A stretch of DNA of 64,000 nucleotides, taken from positions 124,001 to 188,000 of the forward strand of contig QNQO01000458.1 of the NCBI GenBank assembly GCA_003290165.1, read 5' to 3'. Both the position numbers and the translations under genes were made by a program. This document shows positions 1-12,246 of this stretch, piece by piece. Each line of letters starts with the position of its first letter. The first letter of the stretch is position 1. The stretch is from Berberis thunbergii. Its lineage: Eukaryota; Streptophyta; Magnoliopsida; Ranunculales; Berberidaceae. The notes under the pieces are model-generated. The model saw only the letters and a list, made by a program, of their open reading frames with translations. It did no database searches and was not told where the DNA came from.

Positions 1-314
1 GTTACAACAAAAATGCTAACTACTCAAGGCAGAACAAATCAAGCAACGGTCAGAAAGATACGACACAGACTCCGCAACATGGCTTTATGATAAAGGAATT
101 ACCACTGCTATTAAAGATTGTTAAACACCTGAAACGGGGTTATCAATAAAATTCTGAGTTCAAAACTCTCCTTCTTATGCTAAGACTATGGCATCAAAGC
201 CAGAAAATAAGAAGCAATGGGAATACCAAGCCACAAATGAAATGTTAGGATGAATAAGTCAAACACAAAACTTCTGGTCTGATCAACCACAAAATAAAAG
301 GTGGAATGAACCAG

Positions 315-945
315 TCAACTTAAACAAACTTCGGGTCAACTAGTATGTCGAACCAACGAAGTAAAAGTTAAGATGAAAAAAGTCAACTTATTCAAACAAA
401 CTTCGAATCGACTAGTATGTCGAACCAACAAAGTAAAAATTAGGAAAAAAAAAGTCAACTTACTCAAATAAACTTCGAGTCGACCAATACGTCAGATGAA
501 CAAAGTAAAAGTTGCGATGAACCAGTCAACTTAAACATACTTTGGGTTGACTAGTATATCGAACCAACGAAATAAAAGTTAGGACGAAAAAAGTCAACTT
601 ATTCAAACAAACTTTAGGTTGACTAGTATGTCGAACCAACGAAGTAAAAGTTGGCACGAACGAGTCAACTTTTTCAAACAAACTTCGGATCGACTAAGAT
701 GTCGAAACCAACGAAGTAAAAAATTGGGATGAACGAGTCAACTTATCCAAACAAACTTCGGATCGACTAAGATATCGAAACCAACGAAGTAAAAGTTTGG
801 ACGAATAAGTCAACTTACTTAGAGAAGCTTCAAGTCGACTAACACATCAGTTCGACGAAAAAAAAACGAACAAGTCCACTCACTCGGAAAAACTTCTAAC
901 CAACCAACGCATCAGAACAACGAGGCAACGACAAACAAGTCAACT
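315..945. repeat. Degenerate 65-73 bp tandem repeat, about nine units
   Basis: Each unit starts with GTCAACTTA, continues with an AAACTTCGG-like stretch and a GACTAGTATGTCGAACCAACG-type core trimmed here to its first part GACTAGTATGTCG, and ends in a GAAGTAAAAGTT-like stretch and an A-rich spacer. Units start near 315, 383, 454, 525, 593, 664, 737, 809 and 874, with a last partial unit near 939. Copies diverge most at the right end. It lies inside the Retand-like element, where such a repeat is expected in the 3' untranslated region. Confidence 0.85.
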
Positions 946-1557
946 TATTCAACAATAAAACCTAGCAGTAAAGGCCCTCTGGCCTATGAAAATATCGGAT
1001 CAGGAGCAGAAGCTAGAGTACAACTACGAGAGACCTAAAAGCAAGAGAGCACGAGTCAAAACCATTCAAACCAACACTTCGAAGCATTTTTTTTTGCGCA
1101 TGAATACTCGAGGATCCAAGTAAGGAAATCCCTCGATTGACAGGAACAAATAAAGAAAAACTTCGGGTGGTCAACAAGCAAGTGCAAGAATAAAAATACG
1201 GGTAAGCTTGCATCTCCCACACTTAACATTATACTACAAACAACTTGATGAGGGGAACACACGTGTCATATACAATGGGTCAACACACACGACCCAAGGC
1301 CAATCACGACTTCAAGGAGAAAACATGCAAAACGGAAATTAGACAAAGGCAATACAATATTGTCAAAAAGAAAAGTTTCTCATAGTTACATCCGGAAAAG
1401 AAGAGTGTACTTCTGTAAAAGAATATGGATACAAAAATAGAAAGTTCGGAAAAGATACGGCAGAAGCGACAAGAGCATCAGATGGAAGAGCAACAACATC
1501 ACCAGTGGCAGAGGGAGACGAAGTCATTTCCTCAACAGCAAGAGGGGGTGAAGGAGC

Positions 1558-3960
1558 CTAATTGGAAAAAGGGCTACAAATTTCTCCCTTCACCCATGGG
1601 ATCGCATGGAAGAACAAAAGTATCTTCCTCAACATACCTTGAAAGACTTGATCAACCAAGTGACAATACTCGGATAAATCGACACCAAGCCCCTCAATAT
1701 AGTCAAGGAGCTCGATTCGGCCATCAACAATTATCCTCCAGTCTTCCACCTCTGTAATCTTCAACTTGTCTTTAGAGGCTGCAAACTCATTTTTAGTTGA
1801 AATCAACTGCCCTTTAGCAGTGGTCAACATGGTTGAGATATCTGACTTCACTTCGTCAAGTGCGGCCATTAATTGTTCCACTCGTCCTTCAAAAATTCTA
1901 TGGTTGACAGATCGCTTAACTACAGAATGCAGAGCCTCGTCATGTCCAGTTCTTTCGACAGACAACTCTTTTCTAACTCGTCCAATCATGCACGAACCCT
2001 GTCTAAATTAGCCATCAAAGTCTTAAACTTAGCAACAGACTTATCTCGAGTGGCTTCAGCTTCCCTTAATGAGGCCAAAAAAGCCTGAGCTGCCCTCTCA
2101 TGCTCCACGCATTGCACCTTCAACACGTCAAACTTACAATAGAAATGAGAAACCACCAACAACAGCACACCAACTTTCTCTCATGAGCAGCCACCTGGCC
2201 ATGACCAACCATGTACTCTAATCCCATCACCCCGGCTTAAGTGAGATGATTCATCCCATTCATTATTTGCTTAAGATCATAATCGAGAAGGGTGCTAGGA
2301 TCCAATACAAGCATCAGAGGTCGTTCCACCCCTCGCCTGTGCCACTCATTGATCAGCCTACGCGCACTATCCCGCACGTCAAGTTGAGTAAACCAACAAA
2401 ACTTTCCATCCGATTTGATACGGATGTCCTCCGGGTTGGGCTCTTTCCAATTAATCGGGGGATGGAAAACGTGGGGATCCGAAAGCATTGAGGAACCACC
2501 CCCAACATCCGAAAGAGCAGGTGGAATAGCGGAGATAACAGAAAAACTACTCTTGCCTTCTTGCTACGAAGTAGTCACAACAGGAGCAAAAAATTAGTAG
2601 TAGCGACAGGAGCAGAGGAACTCAAAAGAGTGGGAAAAGAAACTAAGAATCCTGCCACATAAGCGACAGGAGTGATAGGAAATCGAGGAGGGAGAACCTC
2701 AAAATTCTGACCATGGTAATCAACCTCCTTAGACTGCTCCACTACCAACTGGAGTATCTTATCATCGATTGCCAAGGGTCGTCGTTAGACCATTCAGCAA
2801 CATCAGGAACACCATAGGCGGAAAAACACTTCTTTTCATATTCGTCTAACGGACAAGTAGTCTCTTTTTCACTTTTTTCCAACACCAAGTTCATCTCCTC
2901 ATCATCTTGGAAAGATAAACGATCCTCTTTTACAACCTCCTTACCGGAAGAACCCGGACGAGGTACAGTCCGAGTAGCACCACGAGCTACAAGCCGTTTC
3001 TTTTTTTAACACGGCCAAGGTTTATCAACAATTGCTTTGACGGGCTAGCGAGCCTCGGGAGCTTCCTTTTCCTGGAAGTCGGGCCAGCAACATCGATGCT
3101 AATAGGAACATCGAGAATCGTAACATGTCTGCCCGAACTCACTTCCCAATCAATGCTAGCATCACTAACACAAGAGGAACAATGCAAGTAGCGATCTACT
3201 CAGCATGAGATTCAATGAGCAAAACCCACTCTGCTTCGTTCATATGGTACAAGCCACTACTCTCCTAGATGTCCTCAAAGAGAAATGCATCCACGAGAAA
3301 CACATGAAGATAAAAAAAAATTGATCACTGATCCTCTACTCTTTCAAAGTTGACTGCAGATTTTTTCTTTTGTTAGGGATTCGAAACAACCGTACAATCG
3401 GATGACCTCGCAGTTTGAAGTAGCCAAAACTGACAGAAATGTAAAACCAGAATCTCGACCAATCTCTGATATCATCATTGAGCTTTCCAAAACAGACAAG
3501 AGAATGGATGAAGCAAATGTCTTTGTTCACTAACAAGCCACCGAATGCAGAATCCTAATAGTCAAGGGAATGTTAAAGAGGATAGCCCTCACATAAGTAG
3601 AAACATAACCCTCCAACCATTAGGACCCGTTTGAGCAAGAGGAATGCTTAAGAAATCCAGCTATTCCCAAAACTGCTATGGAACTAGGAATCAATGGCCG
3701 AAAAGGAACATGCTCAGATAAAGTGTGATATACCCGGACCTCGGATAATAAGGACTATTGTTCTGTCTGGGCAAAATGTTCTCGAGGTCGGATGGAAAAT
3801 TGTAGCTAGAACGAACATCGTCTGGCGTCGCTTGAAAAGTTTTCTTAGGCGAGAAATAAGCTTCACAAGTAGCAAGCGCCTCGCCACTTAGAATATCACC
3901 AAAAGACACCGTTGAGGAATGGAATAGTTAGGAAAATGAAGAGGAATGAAGAATAAACCC
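1558..3960 (-). pseudogene. Antisense ORF of the Retand-like element, broken
   Basis: Reading the minus strand from about 3930 down gives successive open segments in shifting frames: 3909-3691, 3536-3336, 3187-2987, 2488-2237, 2168-1986 and 1989-1558. The last two are rich in Glu, Lys, Ala and Leu and look like coiled coil (for example AAQAFLASLREAEATRDKS). The early segments contain aromatic-rich stretches such as RDWSRFWFYISVSFGYFKL, which recall the 'putative gypsy-type transposon' domain of plant element proteins; that resemblance is from memory. The gene runs opposite to the LTR and has its own TATA-like CTATAAGAG at 4016-4008. Frameshifts and stops mean no protein is made. Not a host gene. 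Confidence 0.5.
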
Positions 3961-4114
3961 TAATATCAAAGATAATATCAAGAGATAAAAAAATCAATCA
4001 CGCCTCCTCTTATAGAGCCAAACAACAAAAAGATTGCTCATAGGATGACGTGCGAGATATGATGACTGCACGATATCCCAAAATATGCCTATGGACGAAT
4101 GGAAAAACAAGAGA

Positions 4115-4790
4115 TCGAGATGTCAACTCACTAAAAGTTGCTAACAACATTAAATGTGAGGCAATGATGAAGTCGAAAGTCCAACCGTCACCGAGTTTGT
4201 AGCCACGTCAGCATGCCTATTAACTAAAAGAGGGAGTAGTTGATGATACATCAAATAATACCGTCATCACAGCCACATACGTGGCATATATCGTCTATCA
4301 CTAGGACCAAGTATCCTAAGACCATGCCAATTTATAAAGTCCAAAGAAGTCGGACTCAGTCATGAAAGCCCAAATAGGGCCTGTCAGAATAGATCACAAT
4401 CAGAGGCCCAGATTCAGGCCCGATAAAGTTCTCCTTCAACGGTGAGGAACATTACGTATAAAAAGAGTCGTGGAAGGAGTTATGCCTCCACGGATGCATC
4501 TTCATAAAAGAGGATATTGTTACAAAGAACGTCTCTCCTCGTTGCGCCTCACATGCTTAAGTCATGCAGAAAATTAAGAACGATCATTATAAAAGGTAAA
4601 AGGAACATTAAACAAAGGTATGCAATTTTAACTGAGTTCTTTCTAGTTTTATTTCCATCTCCAACCGAGTTACTGACTTTGAGCATTTGAGTGTCTTCAG
4701 CTACCAAAAAGGTGGTATTTGGCAATATAATTGTTGTTTTGCAAGTTTTACTTATTAGAGACTGGATTTTGGACGCATCAAGTATGATTG
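4115..4790 (+). mobile_element. LTR of the Retand-like element (probable 3' LTR)
   Basis: About 600 bp aligns in reverse complement with 9979-10630. Shared landmarks are TGATGATACATCAAAT near 4242, AAAGCCCAAA near 4365, the TATA-like TATAAAAA at 4457-4464, GTTGCGCCTCACATGC at about 4539, and the terminal GAGACTGGATTTTGGAC near 4757. No primer-binding site follows the right end, which fits a 3' LTR. The left end is uncertain by tens of bases. Confidence 0.65.
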
Positions 4791-4844
4791 CTGCTTCAAG
4801 GGCATAAAGTTCAACCATGGTACTACAAAACACAAAAATGGAGA

Positions 4845-5280
4845 TTCAACCAGCTACTTGTGCTCAAGGATTGTGATTTCATTTTTTGAGGTAATTTCGG
4901 TAAGTTGATTTTAAGAAATATTTCGTTGTGTATAGAAAAAATGTAAAAACTTTTGTTGTAATTTTGAAGTTATCAATATAATTTCAGCATTTTAAATTAT
5001 TATATACTACATAAAGAGTACCACAAGACTCATAATGTCATACAAATAATATATTGCATAAGAATCACTTATATAACAAAATTTTAATACTTAACTAAGG
5101 TTAAAATGGGTCAAAATGTAGGAAAATTGAGATTGTCCTAACGAAAGAAATGAATATTTCGGATTTCTAAAGAAATTTCGGTAACTCCAAAGTAAAAAAT
5201 ATCTCATGAAATTTCAACATTTATTCGACAAATCACATTCCTTGCTTGAGCTAACTTCATAAACGTAGGATATCACTGCA
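4845..5280 (+). repeat. Dispersed repeat, second copy inside a ubiquitin intron
   Basis: This AT-rich stretch matches the reverse complement of 52385-52795 along about 400 bp. Shared blocks include CAAGGATTGTGATTTC-like, TATAGAAAAAATGTAAAA-like, AATGTCATACAAA, AAATTTTAATACT and AAATCACATTCCTTGC. No terminal inverted repeats, poly(A) or coding capacity were recognised, so its class is open. Confidence 0.65.
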
Positions 5281-5399
5281 AAAAAATCCATGCATGTTTA
5301 TAATGAGAAATTAAATCAGCGTTAAAATACTGATAATCACATAATTATAACATTATTACCTCATATTATATTTTTGTTAATCAATATTTTTATCTTATT

Positions 5400-7248
5400 T
5401 TAGATTAATTATTAATTTTTTGTGTTTTTGTAGAATGTGGAGTTGTAATGAAGAAATCAGAGAAAAATGCAATGAACAAATCTCAGACGGCGACTTCAGA
5501 GGAAGCAGATGTGAAAATAGCCTAAGCCCATAACATAAACTCAAAACCAACCCCAAAATCAAACCCTTAAACCCAAAACCAAACCCATAAACCCAAACCC
5601 AATGCTAAGCCCAATCAAACCCTAGGCATATTATCTCAATTATCCAAGATTTTGATTTATTTTTGCCTTAAATCACTCATTGAACCGTCCCCTTAACTTG
5701 TCCATATTCATTTTCTTAATTCTCTATAAATACAAGATAAATTAATGAGAAAAGGGAAGGAAGAGAAGGGAATCAAGCCTTAATAGCAAAAAACAAATCC
5801 TTTTTCCTTCACAAAGTGATTTTCATCACCATCCCAACCAAGCAAATCTAGGTTTTCTCTCATTCACCCCACTGAAACAGGGGCGTGACAACCCTTTTTC
5901 ACTTCACCTCGCCACTGTCCAACAACCATAGCCGCCACCACCATCAGACATCACCTCCTCTCTCTGTTCCATCACGCCACAAAGCAACAAACCTCTTCAT
6001 CCATCTCTCATTCCCTCCGCCACCTTCCCTGTCCTGCAACCATGCACCGAGCACCACCATTAGACTCCCCCACCATCACTACCTCGCACACAGAACAGAG
6101 GAGAAACAAGGAGCACGTCCCTGTTTTCCTCCCTAGCAACGCAACAAAAGAATAAGAGCAGCAGTAGAACCCGAGTACCATCACTGGAGGTCCCTCTCCC
6201 ATCTCTCTGTCTGTCTGTTCTTTTTCTTCAGCAACACAACCACCTCAGAGCAACGCGAGCCGCCATCACCCACACTGAAACAGAGAAGCGATATTGGAGC
6301 AGAGAAGCAATCGTGAACTGAAAGAAAAGCAGCAAGGAATAGCAAAGATTGCAAAAGGTACCGAGCCGTTTGGAGGACGAAGGAGCTCGCGAGGAGCAGA
6401 AACGAGGCAATGCGAGCGGCGCTGCTCGCTGGAGACGAAGGTGCAGAGAAGTGCGATTTCTTTTGGCGGAAACCAACTATTTTTCAAAATAGTTGGCTAT
6501 TTGCAACCCCCCGTTTCATGCTGAGCACCCACAGCCTGCTGATCTGCTGAATACCACCGCACCGAGGCGGCGACAAACCAAAAGGGTTGTATAATTTATT
6601 TTAATTTATTTTACTGACTTAAATGGTTAATTGTTAAGTACAATTTTATTTCAGAAATTTGATAAATTGCTTTCACTTTTCATATTCGATTAAAACTTGA
6701 TATGTTGGGTAGTTAGATTCACATTTTATAAATATTCAAAGCTTGTGCTAACAAATATTGAGCTTGAACTTTGATTAGGTGTGCCCTAAAAAGACAATTA
6801 ATGTTTGGTAAGAGTTTATTTGCTTGAAATAAATTGTTAATGTTTGACAGAAACTTGATATGATTAGAATTGGATTTTAATGATCACATCTTCGGTGTAA
6901 GCAAGAGATCCTCGTCGCTAAAGCTTCTCGTTTATAATTTCAGTAATTTAGATTTAAATATATTTGCTAACTCATCGGTGAGTCCAAGCCCCTCAAAATC
7001 CATCTCATCCATCTTTTTCCTTTTATTTTATTTTTCTTATTTTTAATTTATTTTTAGTTTAGTTTTAAAACATTGTAACCATATTTTTCTGTAAATTAGT
7101 TTAGATAAATTCTAAAAGTCAATTGCATCCATTTTCCTCATGGGATCGACCCGTACTTGCTGTTGTCTATCAGTTAGACACCGTACACTTGCGGTTATTA
7201 CAAGTGGGTTTATTAACTTATTTATTTAGGTCAGTTAAACCCGCAACA
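5400..7248 (+). mobile_element. Long LTR of an Athila-like Ty3-gypsy element
   Basis: The right end reads GCAACA at 7243-7248, preceded by the GGATCGACCC and GTTATTACAAGTGGG blocks usual before the LTR end in Athila-type and related large non-autonomous elements. A primer-binding site follows at once. A TATA box, TATAAATA, lies at 5725-5732 and would start transcripts near 5760. Between 5880 and 6570 there is a GC-rich, C/T-rich leader-like tract unlike its AT-rich surroundings; the ORFs in it are low-complexity. The left end is not fixed by a TG or a target duplication. No second LTR was found, so the element is truncated. Confidence 0.55.
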
Positions 7249-7254
7249 AGTTTT

Positions 7255-7272
7255 TTGTGCCGTTGCGGGGGA
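7255..7272 (+). other. Primer-binding site, tRNA-Asp type
   Basis: TTGTGCCGTTGCGGGGGA matches the standard Athila primer site complementary to the tRNA-Asp 3' end at 15 of 18 bases. It lies six bases after the LTR end and decides both LTR end and element orientation. Confidence 0.7.
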
Positions 7273-8620
7273 AGGTAGCGTTGTAATTGAATTTAAGATT
7301 TATTTTCACTAATTTAAAAAAATTCAGAAAAATAAAATAAAATTTTATTTTGTTAAGTTCTTTTTACACTCATTTCGTGTTATTTGTTTGATTTTGCAGA
7401 ATACACGCTTCTCGAGGAAATTGGACGATCCTGCAAACATCAAGCAAATTTTAATTTTAATTAAAAAATTTTATTTTTATTTTGTGAGGGGAGTTTTAAT
7501 TTTATTTTCACCTCATTTTACGAGTGTGGGGCGTAATAATTTTTTAGAATTCTACTGTTTTTCATTTTGTTTAATCACAAAAAAAACCCTAAATTCTCTA
7601 AGTCAAAAAAAATATATATAAGGAAACAATTTTAATTGTTACCCAATAATTTCTTGTGATTTAGAAATCTGACTTCTAAGACTAAGACCAAGACCAGTAA
7701 ATTTATTTGCATGTGCTTGTGTGTTGAGTGAAACGGATAAAAAGAAGTTGGACATTTTTTTGAATTGTGCTAACTCTTTGTGCAAAGATGAATGCGCAGA
7801 CTGAAAGTACTTTTAACTCACGCAACGTATTAGCGATCAGGTGTTTTATGTAATTGTTTGCAATTGTGTGATTGGTTGTTTAAATTATGTAATTGTGGAT
7901 GCTAAACTTTAGTAATTCATAATAAGCAGACTCAGCTTCTAAATAGAAACTAGTGGGACTTGATATCCCCACCTCATCACTCCAGCTGTGTGCAACCAAT
8001 AGCCAAACATAATTAAAATCAGTTAGCAAGTTAGATAGAGCCATCTTTTAGGTACGGTGTTCATAGGACAACCAAGACCAAGGTGAATCCAATAATTTTT
8101 GTGTTGACCAAAGCTAAAAGTGACGATGGGTTTAATCATTCAATGAACTTCGAGAGGCCACTGCCACAAGGGTAATTTACCCGGAACACCGAATCATAAG
8201 TAAGCTACGATTCACAAGAAGAATTGGTGTAACTAACAGTTTTGGGTTAGGAACACAAGCTTCAAGTGTACATTTAACATCACATCATTCTCACGTCTAT
8301 TGGCTTACAGAGCGATAGCAGAAGGAAGTACTTAATTGGACCATTGTGACCTCCTTCTCTTGTGCGATAATCCGGTTTCGTTGAAACAAAACTCTAGCCT
8401 ACTGATTTTGAACTTTGCAGTGTAAAATGTACACTCTTAGGATCAACTTGTAGCACACATTGCTCTGTCATAAAGATTACATAAAAAATAATTGTCCCCC
8501 AAAGATAAAAAGATAATTGATCTAAAAAACGTTGATTGCTTAGGGAGGCATGTTTCTTGTGCATTTATTGGTTGCTGATTGCGTGTGAGTCTATGTATAT
8601 TTTTAGAGTTAGTGATTTAA
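7273..8620 (+). other. Untranslated leader of the Athila-like element
   Basis: AT-rich leader between primer site and gag. Only short ORFs are present and none resembles a known protein. I see no insertion boundaries in it. Confidence 0.4.
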
Positions 8621-8624
8621 AAAA

Positions 8625-9096
8625 ATGAATACAAGGGATTATCCAGCCTATTTTTTTGAGCAAATCAATTCATTTTATGACATGCGACGACCTGATTATG
8701 ATCCAAATTTAGATTATTACAACCCAAGTTTAGCCTATCATCCTGACTTCTCATGGGCTCATGGTCAGTACCATGAAGTAGACACTCCTCAGATTCCTCA
8801 AGCTTTCATTCTTGATAATGAATTTCAATTTCATCAAGTTGTTCCTCAATCCAACACATCAAGGTTAGAGGATATTTTGAACCTTTTTATAGAGCGAACA
8901 AGAGAAATGTTTGAGCAAAATTTTCAGGATATTACAGAATTAACAGTTATTTCTCAACAAAACTCCCAAGCTATCCGAAAACTTGAGATGACTGTGAGTC
9001 AGATACTAGAGTGACTTCCTGAGATAGAGTCTGAAAAATTCCCTAATCAACCTATTTTTAATCAAAAGGGTCAATTCGAAATTAGTGGCACATCTT
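8625..9096 (+). pseudogene. gag fragment of the Athila-like element
   Basis: A 129-codon ORF (8625-9014) ends in SQAIRKLEMTVSQILE and, after one stop codon, continues in the same frame as LPEIESEKFPN and NQKGQFEISGTS. The pattern of a short coiled coil ('IRKLE..VSQI') followed by a Leu-Pro segment and then N-x-KGQ is characteristic of the C-terminal part of plant Athila gag. The usual N-terminal capsid region, zinc knuckle and pol are absent, so this is a remnant or part of a large non-autonomous derivative. Position and strand agree with the LTR and primer site upstream. Confidence 0.5.
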
Positions 9097-9349
9097 AGCC
9101 AGATAATGAAGATGTCCAATGCACATCTTTGTTTTCTCTTTGTTTGAAGCAGTCAAAGAGAAGTGTTGTTGGTTGTTGTTGTTGAAAACATAAAGTGAAT
9201 GGTGGGTTAATGGCATATTATTTTAACGGTGATGTGGAAAATAAAGTTGATTTTGGTGGTGTGGGACAACATTTTTGGTGGTGTGAAGTCCAAAAGAATT
9301 TCTTATGTGTATTGGTGGATTAACAATATCCCATAAAATAGGGGTTAAT

Positions 9350-9625
9350 TTGTATTTGGGTCCTATAGTTTGTACCAATTTTGAATTTGGTTCCAAGTTT
9401 GTTCAACTTTAAATCTAAGTCCCAAGACCACACTGACTGTTAACTTTTCACCCAGTATTTGAATAATCTTTTTTAAAAATATTATTGACTAAATTTAGAC
9501 TTTAGGTCCCATAAATTATACCAGTTTTGTATTTGGGTCCTAAATTTGTAATAGAAAGTTGACAGTCAACATGGTTATGGGACCCAAACTCAAAACTAGT
9601 ACAAAATATAAGAACCAAAATTGGT
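9350..9625. mobile_element. Imperfect foldback MITE
   Basis: The left arm (TTTGGGTCCTATAGTTTGTACC near 9355, first 20 bases TTTGGGTCCTATAGTTTGTA) and the right arm near 9580-9625 are imperfect inverted copies that continue inward to a shared GACTGTTAACTTT/GACTGTCAACTTT block. No coding capacity. The right end coincides with the target duplication of the adjoining SINE. Confidence 0.5.
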
Positions 9626-9723
9626 TTTTTTTTCAAGGCAAGCGTGTTGTCGGTGGGTATCAAACCTAAGACGTGGGGGTTAAACCACAACAACCTTAAC
9701 CAACTAACCAGACTACTATTGAC
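9626..9723 (-). mobile_element. tRNA-derived SINE
   Basis: On the minus strand the sequence has an A-box-like TGGTTAGTTGGTTAAGG, a B-box-like GGTTTGATACC about 35 bases later, and ends CTTG plus an A-run. It is flanked by ACCAAAATTGGT (9614-9625) and ACCAAAGTTGGT (9724-9735), a 12-bp target duplication with one mismatch. Confidence 0.75.
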
Positions 9724-9978
9724 ACCAAAGTTGGTATTAATGAAGCCATTATAGCATAAATAACACATTAACAATCAAGTAGCACAAGTTAAAGGATAAC
9801 TGAAAAGTGTAATTTATAGCTATCTATATCTATATTATACTATTAAAACAGAAATAAAAAGCCTCTCTCACATGTGGCTAACTATCTATAGATGAAGATG
9901 ACACATAAGCATATTAAGCCACGTCGTCATATAATAAGGGTGTAAAAGTTATACTCCTAAGTACTAATGATGGCAATT

Positions 9979-10630
9979 ATATTTGACGCGTCTAAAATCT
10001 AGTCTCCAATAAGTAAAACCTGCAAAACATATGTTAGATTGCCAAATACTACATTTTTGGTGGTCGAAGGCACTCTGATGCTTAAGTCAGTAACACAGTT
10101 GGAGATGGAGATAAAACTAGACAAAACTCAGTTAAAATTGCATACATTTGTCGAATGTTCCCTTTACATTTTATAATGGTCATTTTTAATTCCTTGTGTG
10201 ACTTATGCATGTGAGGCGCAACGAGGGGAAACATTATCTGTAACAGTTTTCTCCTTTATGAAAATACGTCCTCAGAGGTGTAACTCCATCCATAATTCTT
10301 TTTTTATGTAACGTTCTTCCCCCTTAAGGGATAACTTTATCGTGCCTGAATTTGGGCCTCTAATTATGATTTATTCTGACGAGTCATGTTTGGGCTTTCA
10401 TGATTGAATTCGTCATCTTTGGGGTTTATGAATTGGCCTAGTATTGGGATACTTGATCCTCGTGACGGATGATCTCTGCCACGTGTACAGCTGAGATGCC
10501 AATCATATTTGATGTATCATCACCTACTCCTCTCTTAGTTAGTGGGTATGTTCTCATGGCTACTAACTGTATGATGGTTGGATTTTGATTCCACCATCAC
10601 GACACATTTAATGTGATTACCAGTTGTTAG
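9979..10630 (-). mobile_element. 3' LTR of the second Retand-like element
   Basis: Reverse-complement match to 4115-4790. On the plus strand it begins near GACGCGTCTAAAATCTAG and carries GCATGTGAGGCGCAACGAGG near 10207. The inner limit is uncertain. Confidence 0.65.
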
Positions 10631-11621
10631 TGCTTTTGTCACTTTGATGCCTCGTCCGCCTGTTCGTTTCGGCGTGATTTTTGGGATTTCATGCGGTCGT
10701 CATATCCTGTACATTTTTCCATGAGTGGGTCTTTCAGTTTTATCCTTATAAAATGAGGAAGTTGGTACAATACCCTTCCTTTTACGTTCCCTTCGTTCCT
10801 AGTTGTTGATTTCTTCTTCTTTTGTTTTCGTCTCATACCGATGTCTAGATTCAGGGCTTTGAGCGGCGACGTGCTTGATGGTTGAAGACCATCATGTTCA
10901 TGCCCGACTCGTTCGTCCTGAAACATGTATTTAGGTTTTACTTGCAGCTTGATACTTTGGTCGTGCTGTGTTTTTTCTTGAGTAAAACTCTTAGTCTGAC
11001 TTGTTTATCCCGACTAGACTTTTGTCTTTTGAACGCAAAGTGGGGTATGTAAAGGAGTTTTATTGATAGTATTTTTCAGATGTTTTATATTCCACGATCA
11101 TGGTAGTTGTTCTCCCCTCGTATTTTCTAACCAGTAGGTCTCTAGTCTGTTGATTTTTATTGGTTTTTACGGCCCCTTCCCAATTCGGATTCAATTTGCC
11201 TACGCCCGTTTTCTTTGTGTTGAGTTAGATTTTTCGTAGTACCCAATCATCGATATTGAAAGTACGGGGCTTTACTTTTTTGTTATAGTAGCTAACCATA
11301 CGTTGTTGGTAGGTTGCTACTTTGACAGAAGCCTTTTCTCGCTTTTCCTCAATGAGATCTAATTCGACTCTTAGTGCTTCATTATTGTCCTATGCATGAA
11401 ATTCTTCGATCCTGAATGTTGGATAGCTAAGAGTCGAATTAGACCTCCTTGAGACTCGTATCCGAGGGCGAACGGAGTCTCTTCTATTATAGTTTTTTTC
11501 TTTTTTTTTTATGCCCAAAGGATGCTAGGTAGTTCAATCGTCCACAATCTTTTTGATGTTTCAAGCTCTTTTTGTTGCTTATAGGATATTGGTGACATTG
11601 GCTTTCGCATTTGTTTGTACA

Positions 11622-12220
11622 CAGTGTTTTAAAAATCGACATAGGCGGTAGAAAAACGCTCAGATTAATGGCTGGGCGGGTTCTGAGCAGTCTGGGCGAG
11701 TTTTTTTTTTTATTTTTTTTTTAATAAGGCTGATTGTGTTCTTATTTAATTTTTCTTTCCACTTTTTTAGAAATAAACAATTTTATTCTTTTTTATTCAG
11801 TATATGTCTAAATGTAACAAATGATGATTACTTAATGGAATTCTCAAAGGATCTGTCGGTACCAATTTTAGTAATGTAGATTTTATCAAACACGACTGAG
11901 GTTATTCATGCAATTTGAAGAAAAATAAAAGAGTATGTTTGGATACTTGTCCACAAATTCAACTTTGTATAAAGTACCCAACTTCAGTCATTTGAGTTTT
12001 AATAAATTTTGTTCATGATTGTTAATTTTTCATGTTTTTTAAATTTTGCATATGTATTTTGGCATTAAACTGGATGTAATTGATAATGTATTATGCTTAA
12101 CTTTTGTAAATTATTAAAGTTATAATACAAAACCTAAGACTGCCTAGGTGCCGCCAAGGCCCCTGGGCACTAGGCACCTGCTCGCCGCTCACCCACCACC
12201 TAGCGCTTTTTAGAACACTG
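11622..12220. mobile_element. Non-autonomous hAT element, copy 1
   Basis: Ends are CAGTGTTTTAAAAA and the inverted TTTTTAGAACACTG. It is flanked by TTTGTACA (11614-11621) and TTTGTATA (12221-12228), an 8-bp target duplication with one mismatch, as expected for hAT. Subterminal GCCTAGGC-rich stretches mark the family. No ORF of note. It is closely similar to copy 2. Confidence 0.9.
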
Positions 12221-12246
12221 TTTGTATATAGGCGGGTGCTGAGAAG

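Larger units (their letters stand above)
1..4790 (+). mobile_element. 3' part of a Tat/Retand-like Ty3-gypsy retrotransposon
   Basis: The stretch holds, in order, a degenerate tandem repeat (315-945), a broken ORF on the opposite strand (1558-3960) and an LTR (about 4115-4790) that reads rightward. The LTR matches, in opposite orientation, the LTRs of the element at 9979-13740, which carries a recognisable Ty3-gypsy integrase. An amplified tandem repeat and antisense ORFs near the 3' LTR are described for Retand-type elements of the Tat lineage, so the assignment rests on architecture plus LTR identity. gag and pol would lie left of base 1 and are not visible. The start is the window edge, not an element end. 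Confidence 0.6.

Noticed and set aside
5885..6524. Several ORFs of 60-83 codons on both strands.
   Set aside because: They lie in the C/T-rich leader part of an Athila-like LTR and encode low-complexity Ser/Pro/His peptides.
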